Positions 17,983 to 27,151 of a stretch of DNA of 64,000 bases are shown here, in pieces. Within the stretch, counting starts at the first letter, position 1, and each line of letters begins with the position of its first letter. Source of the DNA: Panacibacter microcysteis (GTDB taxonomy: Bacteria; Bacteroidota; Bacteroidia; Chitinophagales; Chitinophagaceae); NCBI RefSeq assembly GCF_015831355.1, contig NZ_JADWYR010000002.1:1488001-1552000 (forward strand), written 5' to 3'. The notes under the pieces were generated by a model. The model was not told where the DNA came from. It was given only the letters and a program-made list of their open reading frames with translations, and searched no databases. A program made the position numbers and the translations under genes.

Positions 17983-20900
17983 CTATTTCTCTTTTATGAG
18001 CCTGAATGAACTTACATTTTTACCATCAATAACCTGCAATATATATACACCGGAAGATAGCTTTTCAAGGTTGTTGACTGTTGCTGAGCCGGTGAATGTT
18101 TGTTGCATAATGACTCTGCCAGACAAATCCATAACACGCAATTTTACGGCGCCTGTTGCTGTTTGCATCACTACATTCAATGCATGCTTAAACGGATTGG
18201 GGTATACAAGCACTCCAGAAACATTAATGGCAGCATCCCGTATGGGTGAGTATTTAAAAGACACGTCTTTATCGATCATTTTTATGCGATAATAATTTGT
18301 GCCGTTTACAGGACTGCCATGAATGAATCCATAATATTTATTGACATCATTAATACTGCTTGCGGCAACCTGGCCGATGGATGTGAAGCTTCTGCCATCC
18401 GCGCTAAATTCTACGTCGTAATGTGCTACATTGAATTCATTGGTTACCGTCCATTTCAGTTCGACTGACTTACCTGAAGGTTTTGCAGAAAGATCGAATT
18501 TATGAGACGCCAGTATAACATCTCTTACAACATCTACATACTTATAAAGGAAGTTGTTGTAATGGTATTGTTCGGGCTGGTCTTCATCAGGGTTAACTTC
18601 TATATAAAAATTGTATTTGCCCTGTGCCAGGTCTGTAATGTTTAAAAGGAACGGAATATGTACAGTATCGCCTGCCGGCAATGCACGTGTATACGGCAGA
18701 TCAAATACCCCGGCTGCCACGTTCGACGAGTCGTAAAGAATAACTTTCACCTTTAATGGCTGCATGTCTGCTGCGCTGATATTCTTAAAAATAATATAGC
18801 CCTGCAGCGTATCGAAATACAGATGTGCCGCATGATTGAACGTTACCTTTTCAGGAATCTCAATACCAAGGTTAGTTGCAATGGCACCTTCCGGAATCGG
18901 GGCAGCTTCAATACTCCAGTCGGTTAACTGGTATGGCCTTTCTGTAATTGAATCGGTCGTATTCATGCGGAGCTGCACATACGGATAGGCTACTGCATCA
19001 ATGGCGCTTACATCCAACTCTGCCTGAGATACAGGAATGTTATAAAATACTGTGTCTTTTCCTTCTTTATTAAAAGCTATTACATCCAGCGAAGTGGTGT
19101 TATTACTGTTTTCACTGTAACCAGACCACTTTACTTTATACCAGGAAGTACCCGGACCAAATTTTGGCGAAGTGATGGTACCAATTGTATCGGTCGTATT
19201 GAAGTTCTGTGATAAACTGATCCTGTCATACAAACCTTTGGAATAGACTGTTACCGGTTTATAATTAGCAGAATCGTTTTTCTTGAATATACCTACAAAA
19301 GTTCTTGGGTATGTAAACGAGTCAACGTTAATGCCCTGAGTTTTCAAGCGGTGATAGAGAGAATTGTTCTTGCCATAAAGAATAGTATCTGCAGCCCAAA
19401 TTGTGGGAGCCCAATCATTGTTGCCCATGTCGTATATCTTCCTTGCTACAACATAATAGCCATTTTGAATGTAGTTATCCATGAAATCCATTGCATTTTT
19501 ACGTGCAGCAGCAGTTTTGGTACTGAACTCAAAATTATACCTTCTCATGGTGTCGCAAGGGTTTGCTGCACCATTAGGATTTGATGAGTTAAGAATGGGT
19601 TTGAATGTTTTTGGCTCAAAAATGTTAAATATGATTGAACTTCCAACACACGCACTCCACGTTATGATTCTGCCGTTTAGTGCAACGCTAAAGTGGTTAT
19701 CCTCATTACCACTTGTAGGATAAATAGAATGAAGTATAAATAAATTGTTGATCGTAGAACCAAAATTGAATTTACGTGCCGCAGAGTCTGCAGTAATTCT
19801 GTTTAGTGCAGATTCAGTATGCTGTAGAAAATGCGCCTGCTCAAACCCTGCATTGCCCGCACTTCTGTAAATGAAGGAGAAAGTATTCCAGTTTTTATCA
19901 GTACTGTCTTCTGCTACACGCCAGAAATAAACTGTATTATCAAGTGATACCGGCACACCTTTAAATTCGATAATGCCACCCGTGCCAATCTGTGTTCTGA
20001 TAATTTTTACCGGAGAGTTAAACAAAGAGGTTGTATCCAGCTCCATTACATATTGCGTAACCGAATCAAACGCATAGGCCGTGCTTGCAATAAGATCGAC
20101 CTGGTTTTGTGTAACAATAGAGAAATTGTAAGGAGAAACAGGCAGCAGGTCAGCGGCAGAAATTTTAAACGTTACCGCAGCAGTGTTGTTGTTTTCTTTT
20201 AATTCGGCCACTTCACTGTTTACATCAATTATTGCCGTGATGGTATTTGTGCCTTTATCCCTGTTTCCTACAATTGGTATTCTGAGCGTAATGTCGTTGG
20301 TTCCGTCAATAATAATACCGTCATTGAATATACTTTCTGTCACACCATTGGGGTAGGTTCTGTTAATAGACAAATTTACCGGTGTACCCGTTGCTTTACC
20401 AAGATTATGCAACTTAAGGCTAAGAGTAAATGAATCCATTGTCACATTCATATACGCCGGGGCCACAGTCATTTCGCTACTATCCAACGCGTAATCTGGC
20501 ATTGCCGAGAAATTAAGCTTAATTGAAGGATCGCCATGCAATGTGAGTTGCTCGGCATGCATCAGCCCGTAAAAGTCGTTTGAGCCGGTGTAGTTTAAGG
20601 ATTCGTTCAGGCCATCTATAACCACATGTCCAAAACCTTTGCCGTATTGCGTGCCTGTAATTGCATTGTAGAACTTTTCAGTGAAGACATCAAGATAATT
20701 TAAAACGCCGTAGTTGCTAGACGACAAATAACCGATCGCTCCTTTACCGGGCTCGAGAATAAATTTTTCCGACAACGTTGACCGTAATGAATACCTGTTG
20801 GCATCGTACTCAAAAATGTTTCCAGCCAGGCAACCATTTACAATAAACATCGGGTATTTCCCGGTATTGTTATAATTAGCGGGATTATCAAGACTAAAAT

Positions 20901-22872
20901 CAATACTTGTTGATGACGAGTGACCAAGATATTCTACCAGCGCACTACCATTATTGTATTCCTCTGTAAACTTTAATACGGATTGGCCATAGTCAGTACC
21001 CGTACTGGTAGATTTGCTGAAGGTTGTAACATTACCACCAAATGAAGGCCCGCTGATGATCTTCGAATACCTTACCTGGAAACTGTCAATTATTGTTTCA
21101 ATCAGCGGATCGTTTGCACCTGCCAGTTGCAACACTTTTTTCTTCCATAAACCCGATTCTATGGAGGCGGAGGCAGTATCCCGCTGCGCCAGTTCGTATT
21201 CTTTTACTTTGGCAAGATAACTTCCTACCTCTTCCGGTGTAACTGCAGATAACCTGCCGATTGGCGTAGCAGGCACAGGGCTGTAATCTTCAGATGCCAG
21301 CAGGTTATCTGAACCGGGACTGCCAAAAACAGGAATAAGATTTAATTTATTCGTAAGAGGGTTTGTTTCCTGCAGGCGGTAGTTGGCATACGTAACGCCT
21401 TTACCAACCAGAAATGCATATGCCGGCTTTGTCGTAAACCTTGCCCTGGCAAAACGCAGGAAATTCTTGATCGACAATGGGTGCATTTTTATACCATACG
21501 CAAACTGATCTTCCAGTTCATGAATATCAATGAGCTTTGCATTGTATTTACCACCGGTATCAGACGCCCGGTAAGACCGGTATTGTTCTACATAATTATT
21601 TGCACCGGTGCCATAAATTGCCGGGTTGCTTATAATCAGGTAGTCGCCCTGGTTAGAGGCGTCATTGAAATTAATAAAGCTCTTTTGCTCAAGCGTTGTA
21701 ATATTAGTTGCAGTAGACCCATCTCCTTTTACAAGCAATAAATGATATTTGTCAACCGATGCTTCCAGTGCAAATTCTATTGTATCTCCCGTACCAGGAT
21801 TGCCTATATATCTTTTGTTGTTTGTAAAATCATACAACACCGGGCTTGCAGTGCCTTTGTTGAAATTCGCAATTTTGATATACCGCCCATCGGGTGAAGG
21901 ATCTACATAAAACTCAAAATTGGTGGCAGCACCGAAATTGTACATTCTCGGATAAGCGAACTCCAATACACCAATACGAAACTCATCTCCGCCGCCTGCC
22001 ATGTTCTGGATTAAAAATGTAGCGGTATTGCTTTTTATTTTTACCGGTGAGAGATCATTTAATTCAAGTCTTTTGGTTTGGAAATATCCCATGGGGAATT
22101 GCGTAAGCAGTTCCCCGTTCAGAGACAACTTAACTTCCCTGTCGTTAGGTGCGGCGCCAGCCATACTAGCTTTCACTGTCATTGGCGCTCCCAATGTATC
22201 TACGTAAAGGTCAGAAAAACTAAAACTGGCGGGAGAATAGTCGTAAATGGCCCTGCTTCCCAGTCCTTCGCCCATATCGTAAGATGAGGAATACAGTTTC
22301 TCTTCAACGTACACCCCAAAACCATAGTTTACAAATCCCCTGAACACCCTTACGATATTATGCTTAAAGCTTCTTTCCGGTTTCAGCGTGTTTGATGCTG
22401 TATTGTTAGTGGTGGGCTCAAAATGCCTGTTTACACCTGCGGTATTTACGGTAAGAAAGTAAGAAGCACTATCGGTTTCGAGACTTGTATGATCTTCGAG
22501 CTGATAGTTGGGATCTTTATATAAATATGCATCAGGCTTGCCGTCTGGTATAGAACCCCAGAATTCTATATAATCTGTTGCGCCAAGGGTTTCAGTGTTC
22601 GATACATAAATGGGTACTTCCTGCCCATCGCGCCATAGTTCAAAATCGATACCGCGTACATCTCCTAAACCTGCCGCAGCAATGGCAGCCTGCGGAATTC
22701 TTACAACGCCAAAACGAAGCGGAAAGCCGCTCAGCGGGTCTGTGCCGAAAGGCCCAATCTTAAATTTATAGTAAGTTTTATTGTAGTCAATCCACTCATT
22801 AAAGTACGGCTGCTGGGCACGCAACGATTGTATACAGAGAAAAAGAAACGCAGTAAATATTATCCTTTTCAT
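17983..22872 (-). CDS. Gingipain-like (peptidase C25) PorU2-type protein with type IX secretion C-terminal domain
   Basis: Very large exported protein, 1629 residues from ATG 22872. That start gives a clean signal peptide (MKRIIFTAFLFLCIQSLRAQ); the longer frame would bury it. The C25 catalytic domain is recognisable from VEYLGHSSST (His651) and FIVNGCLAGNIFEYD (Cys681), with SYLAKVKEYE before it and QLTLHGDPSIKLNF after it. Then come CARDB-like beta domains (about 800-1150) and a long beta-rich region. The last 80 residues (VYPNPFKHALNV ... LSSGVYILQVIDGK) form a typical type A sorting domain. Homologues are usually labelled putative T9SS sortase PorU2; true PorU lacks this cargo domain, so this may be a secreted protease rather than a sortase. 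No partner genes adjoin. Confidence 0.88.
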   Translation of the reverse strand: MKRIIFTAFLFLCIQSLRAQQPYFNEWIDYNKTYYKFKIGPFGTDPLSGFPLRFGVVRIPQAAIAAAGLGDVRGIDFELWRDGQEVPIYVSNTETLGATDYIEFWGSIPDGKPDAYLYKDPNYQLEDHTSLETDSASYFLTVNTAGVNRHFEPTTNNTASNTLKPERSFKHNIVRVFRGFVNYGFGVYVEEKLYSSSYDMGEGLGSRAIYDYSPASFSFSDLYVDTLGAPMTVKASMAGAAPNDREVKLSLNGELLTQFPMGYFQTKRLELNDLSPVKIKSNTATFLIQNMAGGGDEFRIGVLEFAYPRMYNFGAATNFEFYVDPSPDGRYIKIANFNKGTASPVLYDFTNNKRYIGNPGTGDTIEFALEASVDKYHLLLVKGDGSTATNITTLEQKSFINFNDASNQGDYLIISNPAIYGTGANNYVEQYRSYRASDTGGKYNAKLIDIHELEDQFAYGIKMHPLSIKNFLRFARARFTTKPAYAFLVGKGVTYANYRLQETNPLTNKLNLIPVFGSPGSDNLLASEDYSPVPATPIGRLSAVTPEEVGSYLAKVKEYELAQRDTASASIESGLWKKKVLQLAGANDPLIETIIDSFQVRYSKIISGPSFGGNVTTFSKSTSTGTDYGQSVLKFTEEYNNGSALVEYLGHSSSTSIDFSLDNPANYNNTGKYPMFIVNGCLAGNIFEYDANRYSLRSTLSEKFILEPGKGAIGYLSSSNYGVLNYLDVFTEKFYNAITGTQYGKGFGHVVIDGLNESLNYTGSNDFYGLMHAEQLTLHGDPSIKLNFSAMPDYALDSSEMTVAPAYMNVTMDSFTLSLKLHNLGKATGTPVNLSINRTYPNGVTESIFNDGIIIDGTNDITLRIPIVGNRDKGTNTITAIIDVNSEVAELKENNNTAAVTFKISAADLLPVSPYNFSIVTQNQVDLIASTAYAFDSVTQYVMELDTTSLFNSPVKIIRTQIGTGGIIEFKGVPVSLDNTVYFWRVAEDSTDKNWNTFSFIYRSAGNAGFEQAHFLQHTESALNRITADSAARKFNFGSTINNLFILHSIYPTSGNEDNHFSVALNGRIITWSACVGSSIIFNIFEPKTFKPILNSSNPNGAANPCDTMRRYNFEFSTKTAAARKNAMDFMDNYIQNGYYVVARKIYDMGNNDWAPTIWAADTILYGKNNSLYHRLKTQGINVDSFTYPRTFVGIFKKNDSANYKPVTVYSKGLYDRISLSQNFNTTDTIGTITSPKFGPGTSWYKVKWSGYSENSNNTTSLDVIAFNKEGKDTVFYNIPVSQAELDVSAIDAVAYPYVQLRMNTTDSITERPYQLTDWSIEAAPIPEGAIATNLGIEIPEKVTFNHAAHLYFDTLQGYIIFKNISAADMQPLKVKVILYDSSNVAAGVFDLPYTRALPAGDTVHIPFLLNITDLAQGKYNFYIEVNPDEDQPEQYHYNNFLYKYVDVVRDVILASHKFDLSAKPSGKSVELKWTVTNEFNVAHYDVEFSADGRSFTSIGQVAASSINDVNKYYGFIHGSPVNGTNYYRIKMIDKDVSFKYSPIRDAAINVSGVLVYPNPFKHALNVVMQTATGAVKLRVMDLSGRVIMQQTFTGSATVNNLEKLSSGVYILQVIDGKNVSSFRLIKEK

Positions 22873-23187
22873 TTTTGAACAGGTTTTTCTTCCGGAAATT
22901 GAATTGTAAAGCAAGGAAATATTACATATTTTTCTTATTAACCCTGAAAGTTTAATTCAATTATAATACGCTTTACGCGCCGGAAACTCCGGCGGGTCGT
23001 ACAAAACCAAACGATAATCTTCCAAATGCAGCAAAAAATGTATAAGCCCTGCTATTTTGTTTATATAACATGCGGGCATATGCAGTTATTGTATTAGCCA
23101 TCATGCTGCCACAAAATGCTTCAGTTGTTTTTAATCTTACACAATACTGCACCGGGAGCAGCAAACTATGCAAAACATCATTTTTAT

Positions 23188-23238
23188 GTACCCGGCAGCA
23201 GCACTGTGTGCACCTCCTCTTGCGTCGCACTCTTGTAC
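23188..23238 (-). repeat. R1 interspersed repeat, copy 8
   Basis: Reverse copy: GTACCCGGCAGCAGCACTG, then CCTCTTGCGTCGCACTC, TTGTAC. It faces copy 9, so a transcript through both could fold back on itself. Confidence 0.82.
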
Positions 23239-23319
23239 TGTATATCTATATTCAGCACCGATGCGGGCCATGTTGTTTTTTTGCGGGACTGTAACCTTGC
23301 CCAATAGCGATAAGAACGA

Positions 23320-23371
23320 TGAACGGATTGCGACGCAACAAAAGCCCAATCAGGGATATACTGCCGGTATC
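23320..23371 (+). repeat. R1 interspersed repeat, copy 9
   Basis: Forward copy with a degraded left end (GATGAACGGATT) and an intact GCGACGCAACAAAAGC, CCAATCAGGGATATACTG, CCGGTAT. Confidence 0.78.
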
Positions 23372-23421
23372 ATTCAAAAAAAGTAATCCTGTAAACGTGT
23401 TTGTAATTACTTTAGAGTACG

Positions 23422-24012
23422 ATGGAACTGCAGGCTGCACTGGAACATTTACGAAAGGTTATTTTTGCAATTCACCCTTTGCAGGAAAATGAATGGGCTG
23501 ATTTTGCTGCCATCTGGCAAAGGTTTGATGCAAAGCGGAAAACCATGCTTACCAAAGCGGGCGAAACCGAACGCCACCTGTACTTTGTACTGAATGGCGT
23601 GCAACGGGGCTTTTACCTGCATGATGCCGGCAAAGAAGCTACGATTGTTTTTTCCTATCCATTTTCATTTTCCGGTATTGTTGATTCTTTTCTTACACAA
23701 CAGCCTTCACGCTTTTTTCTTGAAACGCTTACCGGCAGCAAATTTCTAAGAACAGAATACAGGCAGGTAAATAAGTTGCTGATGCGGTACCATAATTTTC
23801 AAACGTGCATGTTTAAAGCGTTGAGCTTTACTTTTGCAGGCGTGCTGGAACGGCAAATAGAAATACAATGTTTTTCGGCAGAAGAAAAATTCAGGGTATT
23901 ACTCAGGAGAAGCCCGCATGTTTTACAACTTATACCACATAAATATCTTGCTTCTTACCTAGGTTTAGACGCCACTACATTCAGTAAATTACTGGGCTCG
24001 GTAAGATTATAA
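23422..24012 (+). CDS. Crp/Fnr-family transcriptional regulator
   Basis: 196-residue regulator with an N-terminal cyclic-nucleotide-binding-type beta-roll (about residues 25-115; the segment AGETERHLYFVLNGVQRGFY is the family pattern) and a C-terminal winged helix ending IPHKYLASYLGLDATTFSKLLGS. Residues that bind cAMP in Crp are not evident, as in most Bacteroidota members, so the ligand is unknown. The protein ends almost directly after the recognition helix, slightly shorter than usual. It precedes a DinB-like gene by about 85 bases on the same strand, a pairing common in Bacteroidota, so that gene may be its target. Confidence 0.87.
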   Translation: MELQAALEHLRKVIFAIHPLQENEWADFAAIWQRFDAKRKTMLTKAGETERHLYFVLNGVQRGFYLHDAGKEATIVFSYPFSFSGIVDSFLTQQPSRFFLETLTGSKFLRTEYRQVNKLLMRYHNFQTCMFKALSFTFAGVLERQIEIQCFSAEEKFRVLLRRSPHVLQLIPHKYLASYLGLDATTFSKLLGSVRL

Positions 24013-24095
24013 AATATACCTGGCAGAAAATCTTGGTCTTTACCAAGAATTTGTTTTTGATATACATGCAGCTTTGCATTACAAACACACAAACA

Positions 24096-24707
24096 ATGCA
24101 AACATACAACACACCAACCTTGCTGTTAAAGCTGCAACAACAAACGGAAACATTACTTGACAAAGCAGTAAGAGAATGGCAAATGATAACACCTGCCGTT
24201 TTTAAAAAACAACCTTCGCCAAATGCATGGAGCGCTATGCAGTGTATTGGCCATTTGAATATGTATGGTGATTATTACCTGCCGGCAATTGAGCAAGCCA
24301 TTATGCAGGCAAACAAGACAGGCAATTCAGCCTCTGCCATTTTTACGCCGGGCTGGCTGGGCAATTATTTTACAAACATGATGCAGACAAGTCCCGGTAA
24401 AGGCAGTAAAAAAATGAAGGCCCCAAAAAATTATACCATCACCAATGAAGGCTTAAGTGACGAAGTAATTGCAAGGTTCATAGATCAGCAGGAAAAACTA
24501 TTGGTACTGCTGGACAAAGCTGCCAACGTAAACCTTAATACGATAAGAATACCAATATCGATCGCACCATTTATCAAGCTAAAACTGGGTGACGTTTTTA
24601 TGTTTCTTATTGCACACAACAACAGGCACGTGCAACAGGCAGAGAGAGCAATTGATGCTGCGGGCAATACCGACAGAACAACCAATAATATCAGGATTGC
24701 GGTTTAG
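24096..24707 (+). CDS. DinB-like (DinB_2) four-helix protein
   Basis: Putative metal-binding four-helix bundle protein of the DinB/YfiT superfamily. NAWSAMQCIGHLNMYGDYYLPAIEQAI gives the first His ligand (GHLN), and the C-terminal FLIAHNNRHVQQAERAI gives the second site with HxxRH, both typical. 203 residues from ATG 24096 (MQTYNTPTLLLKL); the longer frame from 24033 adds a hydrophobic stretch with no family match. Members bind Zn or Ni and some act as thiol-dependent transferases; the function here is unknown. The coding end overlaps the convergent thioesterase gene by 4 bases. Confidence 0.83.
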   Translation: MQTYNTPTLLLKLQQQTETLLDKAVREWQMITPAVFKKQPSPNAWSAMQCIGHLNMYGDYYLPAIEQAIMQANKTGNSASAIFTPGWLGNYFTNMMQTSPGKGSKKMKAPKNYTITNEGLSDEVIARFIDQQEKLLVLLDKAANVNLNTIRIPISIAPFIKLKLGDVFMFLIAHNNRHVQQAERAIDAAGNTDRTTNNIRIAV

Positions 24708-25111
24708 GCAAACATATTGATGAGTGTTTCATCAATCCTTCGCGGACGCTGTGTAAGTCTGTCGAGCGGTATCCAGGTACTGGCGGCAGTAATGATCTTT
24801 TTATTGTCTGCCGGGCGTATGATCTCGTAATGTCTTTTCCAGGTAACATTGGTATAGTCGCCCGTCCACGTTGTCATTTGCAGCTCATCATGCAGGAAGG
24901 CCTGGTTGTAATAATCTACTTCATGCCGTTTGATCATCCACAGCACGGTATTCTTTAATTCGTCAGACGCAAATGTATTCCAGTGCATAGAGGCAATATC
25001 CTGCATCCATTGCACATATATCACATTGTTTACATGCAACACATCATCAAGATGTTCAGGTAAAACAGTAATCGTAATAATGAAACGGCTGTTCTTTAAT
25101 TCCATCAGCAA
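24704..25111 (-). CDS. 4-hydroxybenzoyl-CoA-type acyl-CoA thioesterase (hotdog fold)
   Basis: Small hotdog-fold thioesterase, 135 residues. The N-terminal part HLDDVLHVNNVIYVQWMQDIASMHW carries the Asp/His/Asn pattern of YbgC/FadM-like enzymes (HVNNxxYxxW), and the later VDYYNQAFLHDELQMTTW and VTWKRHYEIIR are typical strands. It hydrolyses an acyl-CoA whose chain cannot be predicted. ATG 25111 and ATG 25105 are both possible starts. It is the last gene of a leftward set behind murQ, separated by only 4 bases, so it is likely cotranscribed with it. Confidence 0.88.
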   Translation of the reverse strand: MLMELKNSRFIITITVLPEHLDDVLHVNNVIYVQWMQDIASMHWNTFASDELKNTVLWMIKRHEVDYYNQAFLHDELQMTTWTGDYTNVTWKRHYEIIRPADNKKIITAASTWIPLDRLTQRPRRIDETLINMFA

Positions 25112-25115
25112 AAAA

Positions 25116-25934
25116 TTACTTCTTTAAAAATGCTTCGGCCGCCTTTTTAACCGAGCCATATTCTTCCAGCAGGCGGTGTGCTTCTTCATAAGAGCTGTTG
25201 ATCTTTTCCATGAGCATTTTGGTACCGCGGTCCTTTAGCTTGGTATTGTTGAGTTGCATGTTTACCATACGGTTATCCTCTACCCTGCCCAGTTGTATCA
25301 TGGCTGTGGTAGAGATCATATTAAGTACCAGTTTTTGCGCGGTACCACTTTTCATGCGCGTACTGCCGGTTACAAATTCAGGCCCTGCAACTATTTCCAC
25401 GGCATAATCTGCGGCTGCCGCAAGCGGGCTGCCTTCGTTACATACAATACAGCCGGTAGCAATGCCGTGCTGCCCGCATTGCTCCATAGCGCCAATCACA
25501 TAGGGCGTGGTACCACTTGCTGCAATTCCAATAACAAAGTCATTTTTACTTACACGGTGCTGTACAAGATCTTCCCATCCCTGCATTACGTCATCTTCTG
25601 CGTCTTCCACAGATTTTACAATGGCAACATTGCCACCTGCTATTACCCCGGTTACAAGATCTGTAGGTACACCGTAGGTGGGCGGGCATTCACTTGCATC
25701 CAGTATACCAAGCCTGCCGCTGGTGCCTGCACCAACATAAAACAGCCTGCCACCTGCAAGCATTTTATCTACCACTGCGCTAATGAGTCGCTCTATTGCA
25801 GGCAAAGCCTTCTCTACTGCAAAAGCCACTTTCTTGTCTTCATTGTTAATATTGGTAATAATTTCCAGCACAGACATTTTTTCCTGGTGCCTGTATGGAG
25901 AAGGCTGCTCGGTAACTCTTGTAAAATCTTTCAT
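25116..25934 (-). CDS. murQ: N-acetylmuramic acid 6-phosphate etherase
   Basis: SIS-domain lyase that cleaves the lactyl ether of MurNAc-6-phosphate to give GlcNAc-6-phosphate and D-lactate in peptidoglycan recycling. FYVGAGTSGRLGILDASECPPTYG (residues 65-88, active-site Glu82) and the second catalytic acid region KSVEDAEDD (Glu113), then VIGIAASGTTPYVIGAM and GPEFVTGSTRMKSGTAQK are almost invariant. 272 residues, slightly shorter than the 298 of E. coli at the C-terminus. It follows the sugar kinase gene by 12 bases on the same strand; together they could carry imported MurNAc to GlcNAc-6-phosphate. Confidence 0.96.
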   Translation of the reverse strand: MKDFTRVTEQPSPYRHQEKMSVLEIITNINNEDKKVAFAVEKALPAIERLISAVVDKMLAGGRLFYVGAGTSGRLGILDASECPPTYGVPTDLVTGVIAGGNVAIVKSVEDAEDDVMQGWEDLVQHRVSKNDFVIGIAASGTTPYVIGAMEQCGQHGIATGCIVCNEGSPLAAAADYAVEIVAGPEFVTGSTRMKSGTAQKLVLNMISTTAMIQLGRVEDNRMVNMQLNNTKLKDRGTKMLMEKINSSYEEAHRLLEEYGSVKKAAEAFLKK

Positions 25935-25946
25935 ACGTGTGTATAC

Positions 25947-26792
25947 TTATGCTGTTGTGTGATAGGCGATCAATCCATCCATTGGTTGTTTGAGCACTTT
26001 GCCCAATTCAAGTTCGTACGTATTGCACAAATCCTGCAACACATCCTGCAGTCCGTATGCAACGCTACCTACAAAACTGATGGGGTATAACCAGCTTTCC
26101 CTGTATTTGTACAGATGTGTAAAGAAAAAATCATTCAGGCCATCTTCTATAATATTTTCAATCATATAGTGGCCGCGGTTTTCTGCAAGAAAAACCGCGA
26201 AAGAAGCAAGATAACGATTTGGCTGTGGCCTTTTATAAACGTGCTCCAGTATATCGTTTGCGTTTGTTTTAAACTGTTCATTAAAGCGAAGCAGCAGCTC
26301 TTCATCAAATGTATTGTAGAGGAAATGCTGTATCACTTTCCGGCCAAGGTATGCACCACTGCCTTCATCGCCTAATACGTACCCTAAACCCGGGCTGTTT
26401 TTTATAATTTTTTTGCCATTATAGTAGCAACTGTTTGAGCCTGTACCCAAAATGCATGCAACACCTTTTTCATTTCCGCAAACGGCTCTTGCTGCTGCCA
26501 GCAAATCTATATTGGCCTCTATTTTGGCCGAGGGAAAAACTTTCTTTAAAACTTTCTTTAAAACTTTTACATTATCGGGGTTGCCAAGCCCGGTACCGTA
26601 GTAATGCACTTCGTCAACCTGTACATCTTTGATCTTTTTTACAAGTTCGTTTTGCAACAGTGCCACTATTTCTGCTGCAGTTAAAAAATAAGGACTGATA
26701 CCCTGCGTAATAATTTTCTTTTTCCTGTTGTTGGCAATTAAACACCATTCACATTTGGTGGAACCGCTGTCTGCAATAAGTTTGATTGCCAT
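25947..26792 (-). CDS. BadF/BadG-type N-acetylhexosamine kinase
   Basis: ASKHA-fold ATP-dependent sugar kinase. The N-terminal phosphate motif DSGSTKCEWCL (residues 8-18), the second phosphate region ACILGTGSNSCYY and the ligand loop GLGYVLGDEGSGAYLGRK match the GlcNAc kinase/MurK group. 281 residues, normal. Being directly upstream of murQ (12 bases) it most likely phosphorylates MurNAc or GlcNAc released from the wall, comparable to MurK. Residues 79-87 contain an in-frame repeat (KVLKKVLKKVF) encoded by a repeated ACTTTCTTTAAA-type sequence at about 26537-26570, a potential slippage site. Confidence 0.87.
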   Translation of the reverse strand: MAIKLIADSGSTKCEWCLIANNRKKKIITQGISPYFLTAAEIVALLQNELVKKIKDVQVDEVHYYGTGLGNPDNVKVLKKVLKKVFPSAKIEANIDLLAAARAVCGNEKGVACILGTGSNSCYYNGKKIIKNSPGLGYVLGDEGSGAYLGRKVIQHFLYNTFDEELLLRFNEQFKTNANDILEHVYKRPQPNRYLASFAVFLAENRGHYMIENIIEDGLNDFFFTHLYKYRESWLYPISFVGSVAYGLQDVLQDLCNTYELELGKVLKQPMDGLIAYHTTA

Positions 26793-26850
26793 AGGTTATT
26801 AATTAAGGTTTGAAGATATGAGTTATGCCATTTTACAGCAATATTTTTTG

Positions 26851-26900
26851 GTACCGGCAGTAGTGTTTCATGGCATCGCCTGTTGCCACGCTCGGTTCAT
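26851..26900 (-). repeat. R1 interspersed repeat, copy 10 (degraded)
   Basis: Reverse copy with a good outer part, GGTACCGGCAGTAGTG and CATGGCATCGCCTGTTGC, but the CGTCGCACTCTTGTAC part is replaced by CACGCTCGGTTCATGG. Confidence 0.7.
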
Positions 26901-26969
26901 GGTTCTGCTCTTTTGGCGGCTGCAGCGTTCTGTTTATGCGTGGCCGCCGGCAAAAGGGTTAAATGAAAT

Positions 26970-27000
26970 TTTGTCACTGCTGCGCAAAACACTTTCTTTG
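26970..27000 (+). promoter_or_regulatory. Candidate groESL promoter (Bacteroidota -33/-7 type)
   Basis: TTTG at 26970-26973, a 19-base spacer and TTTCTTTG at 26993-27000, one mismatch from TAnnTTTG. Spacing agrees with the Bacteroidota consensus. About 150 bases before the groES ATG. Judged by eye only. Confidence 0.4.
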
Positions 27001-27151
27001 CCGTCCTGTTAATGCTGCCAACTATTCGCAGTTGTGCAATAAGCGGTTGCAAAAAATGCAATTTTGGCTCGTAATGGCTGCGTGGCACAGTAATCGCTAA
27101 CCCAACTGCATTAACAATCAACTGTTCACTAAATTTTAAATTCATACAATT

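Larger units (their letters stand above)
22873..23421. other. Non-coding gap with two facing R1 copies
   Basis: No credible gene in this 549-base gap. It contains a reverse R1 copy (23188-23238) and a forward one (23320-23371), about 80 bases apart, and a small hairpin near 22978-22996 (CCGGAAACTCCGG). It should also hold promoters for the two divergent flanking genes, but no clear -33/-7 pair was found. Confidence 0.6.
26793..27151. other. Divergent gap before groES
   Basis: 359 bases between the sugar kinase and groES genes. It holds a degraded reverse R1 copy (26851-26900) and a candidate promoter (26970-27000), with a leader of about 150 bases before the groES ATG. No coding frame of merit and no CIRCE-type operator was found. 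Confidence 0.6.

Noticed and set aside
26793-27151. CIRCE operator (HrcA site) before groES
   Set aside because: The inverted repeat TTAGCACTC-N9-GAGTGCTAA is absent; only an R1 copy and a candidate promoter are seen.
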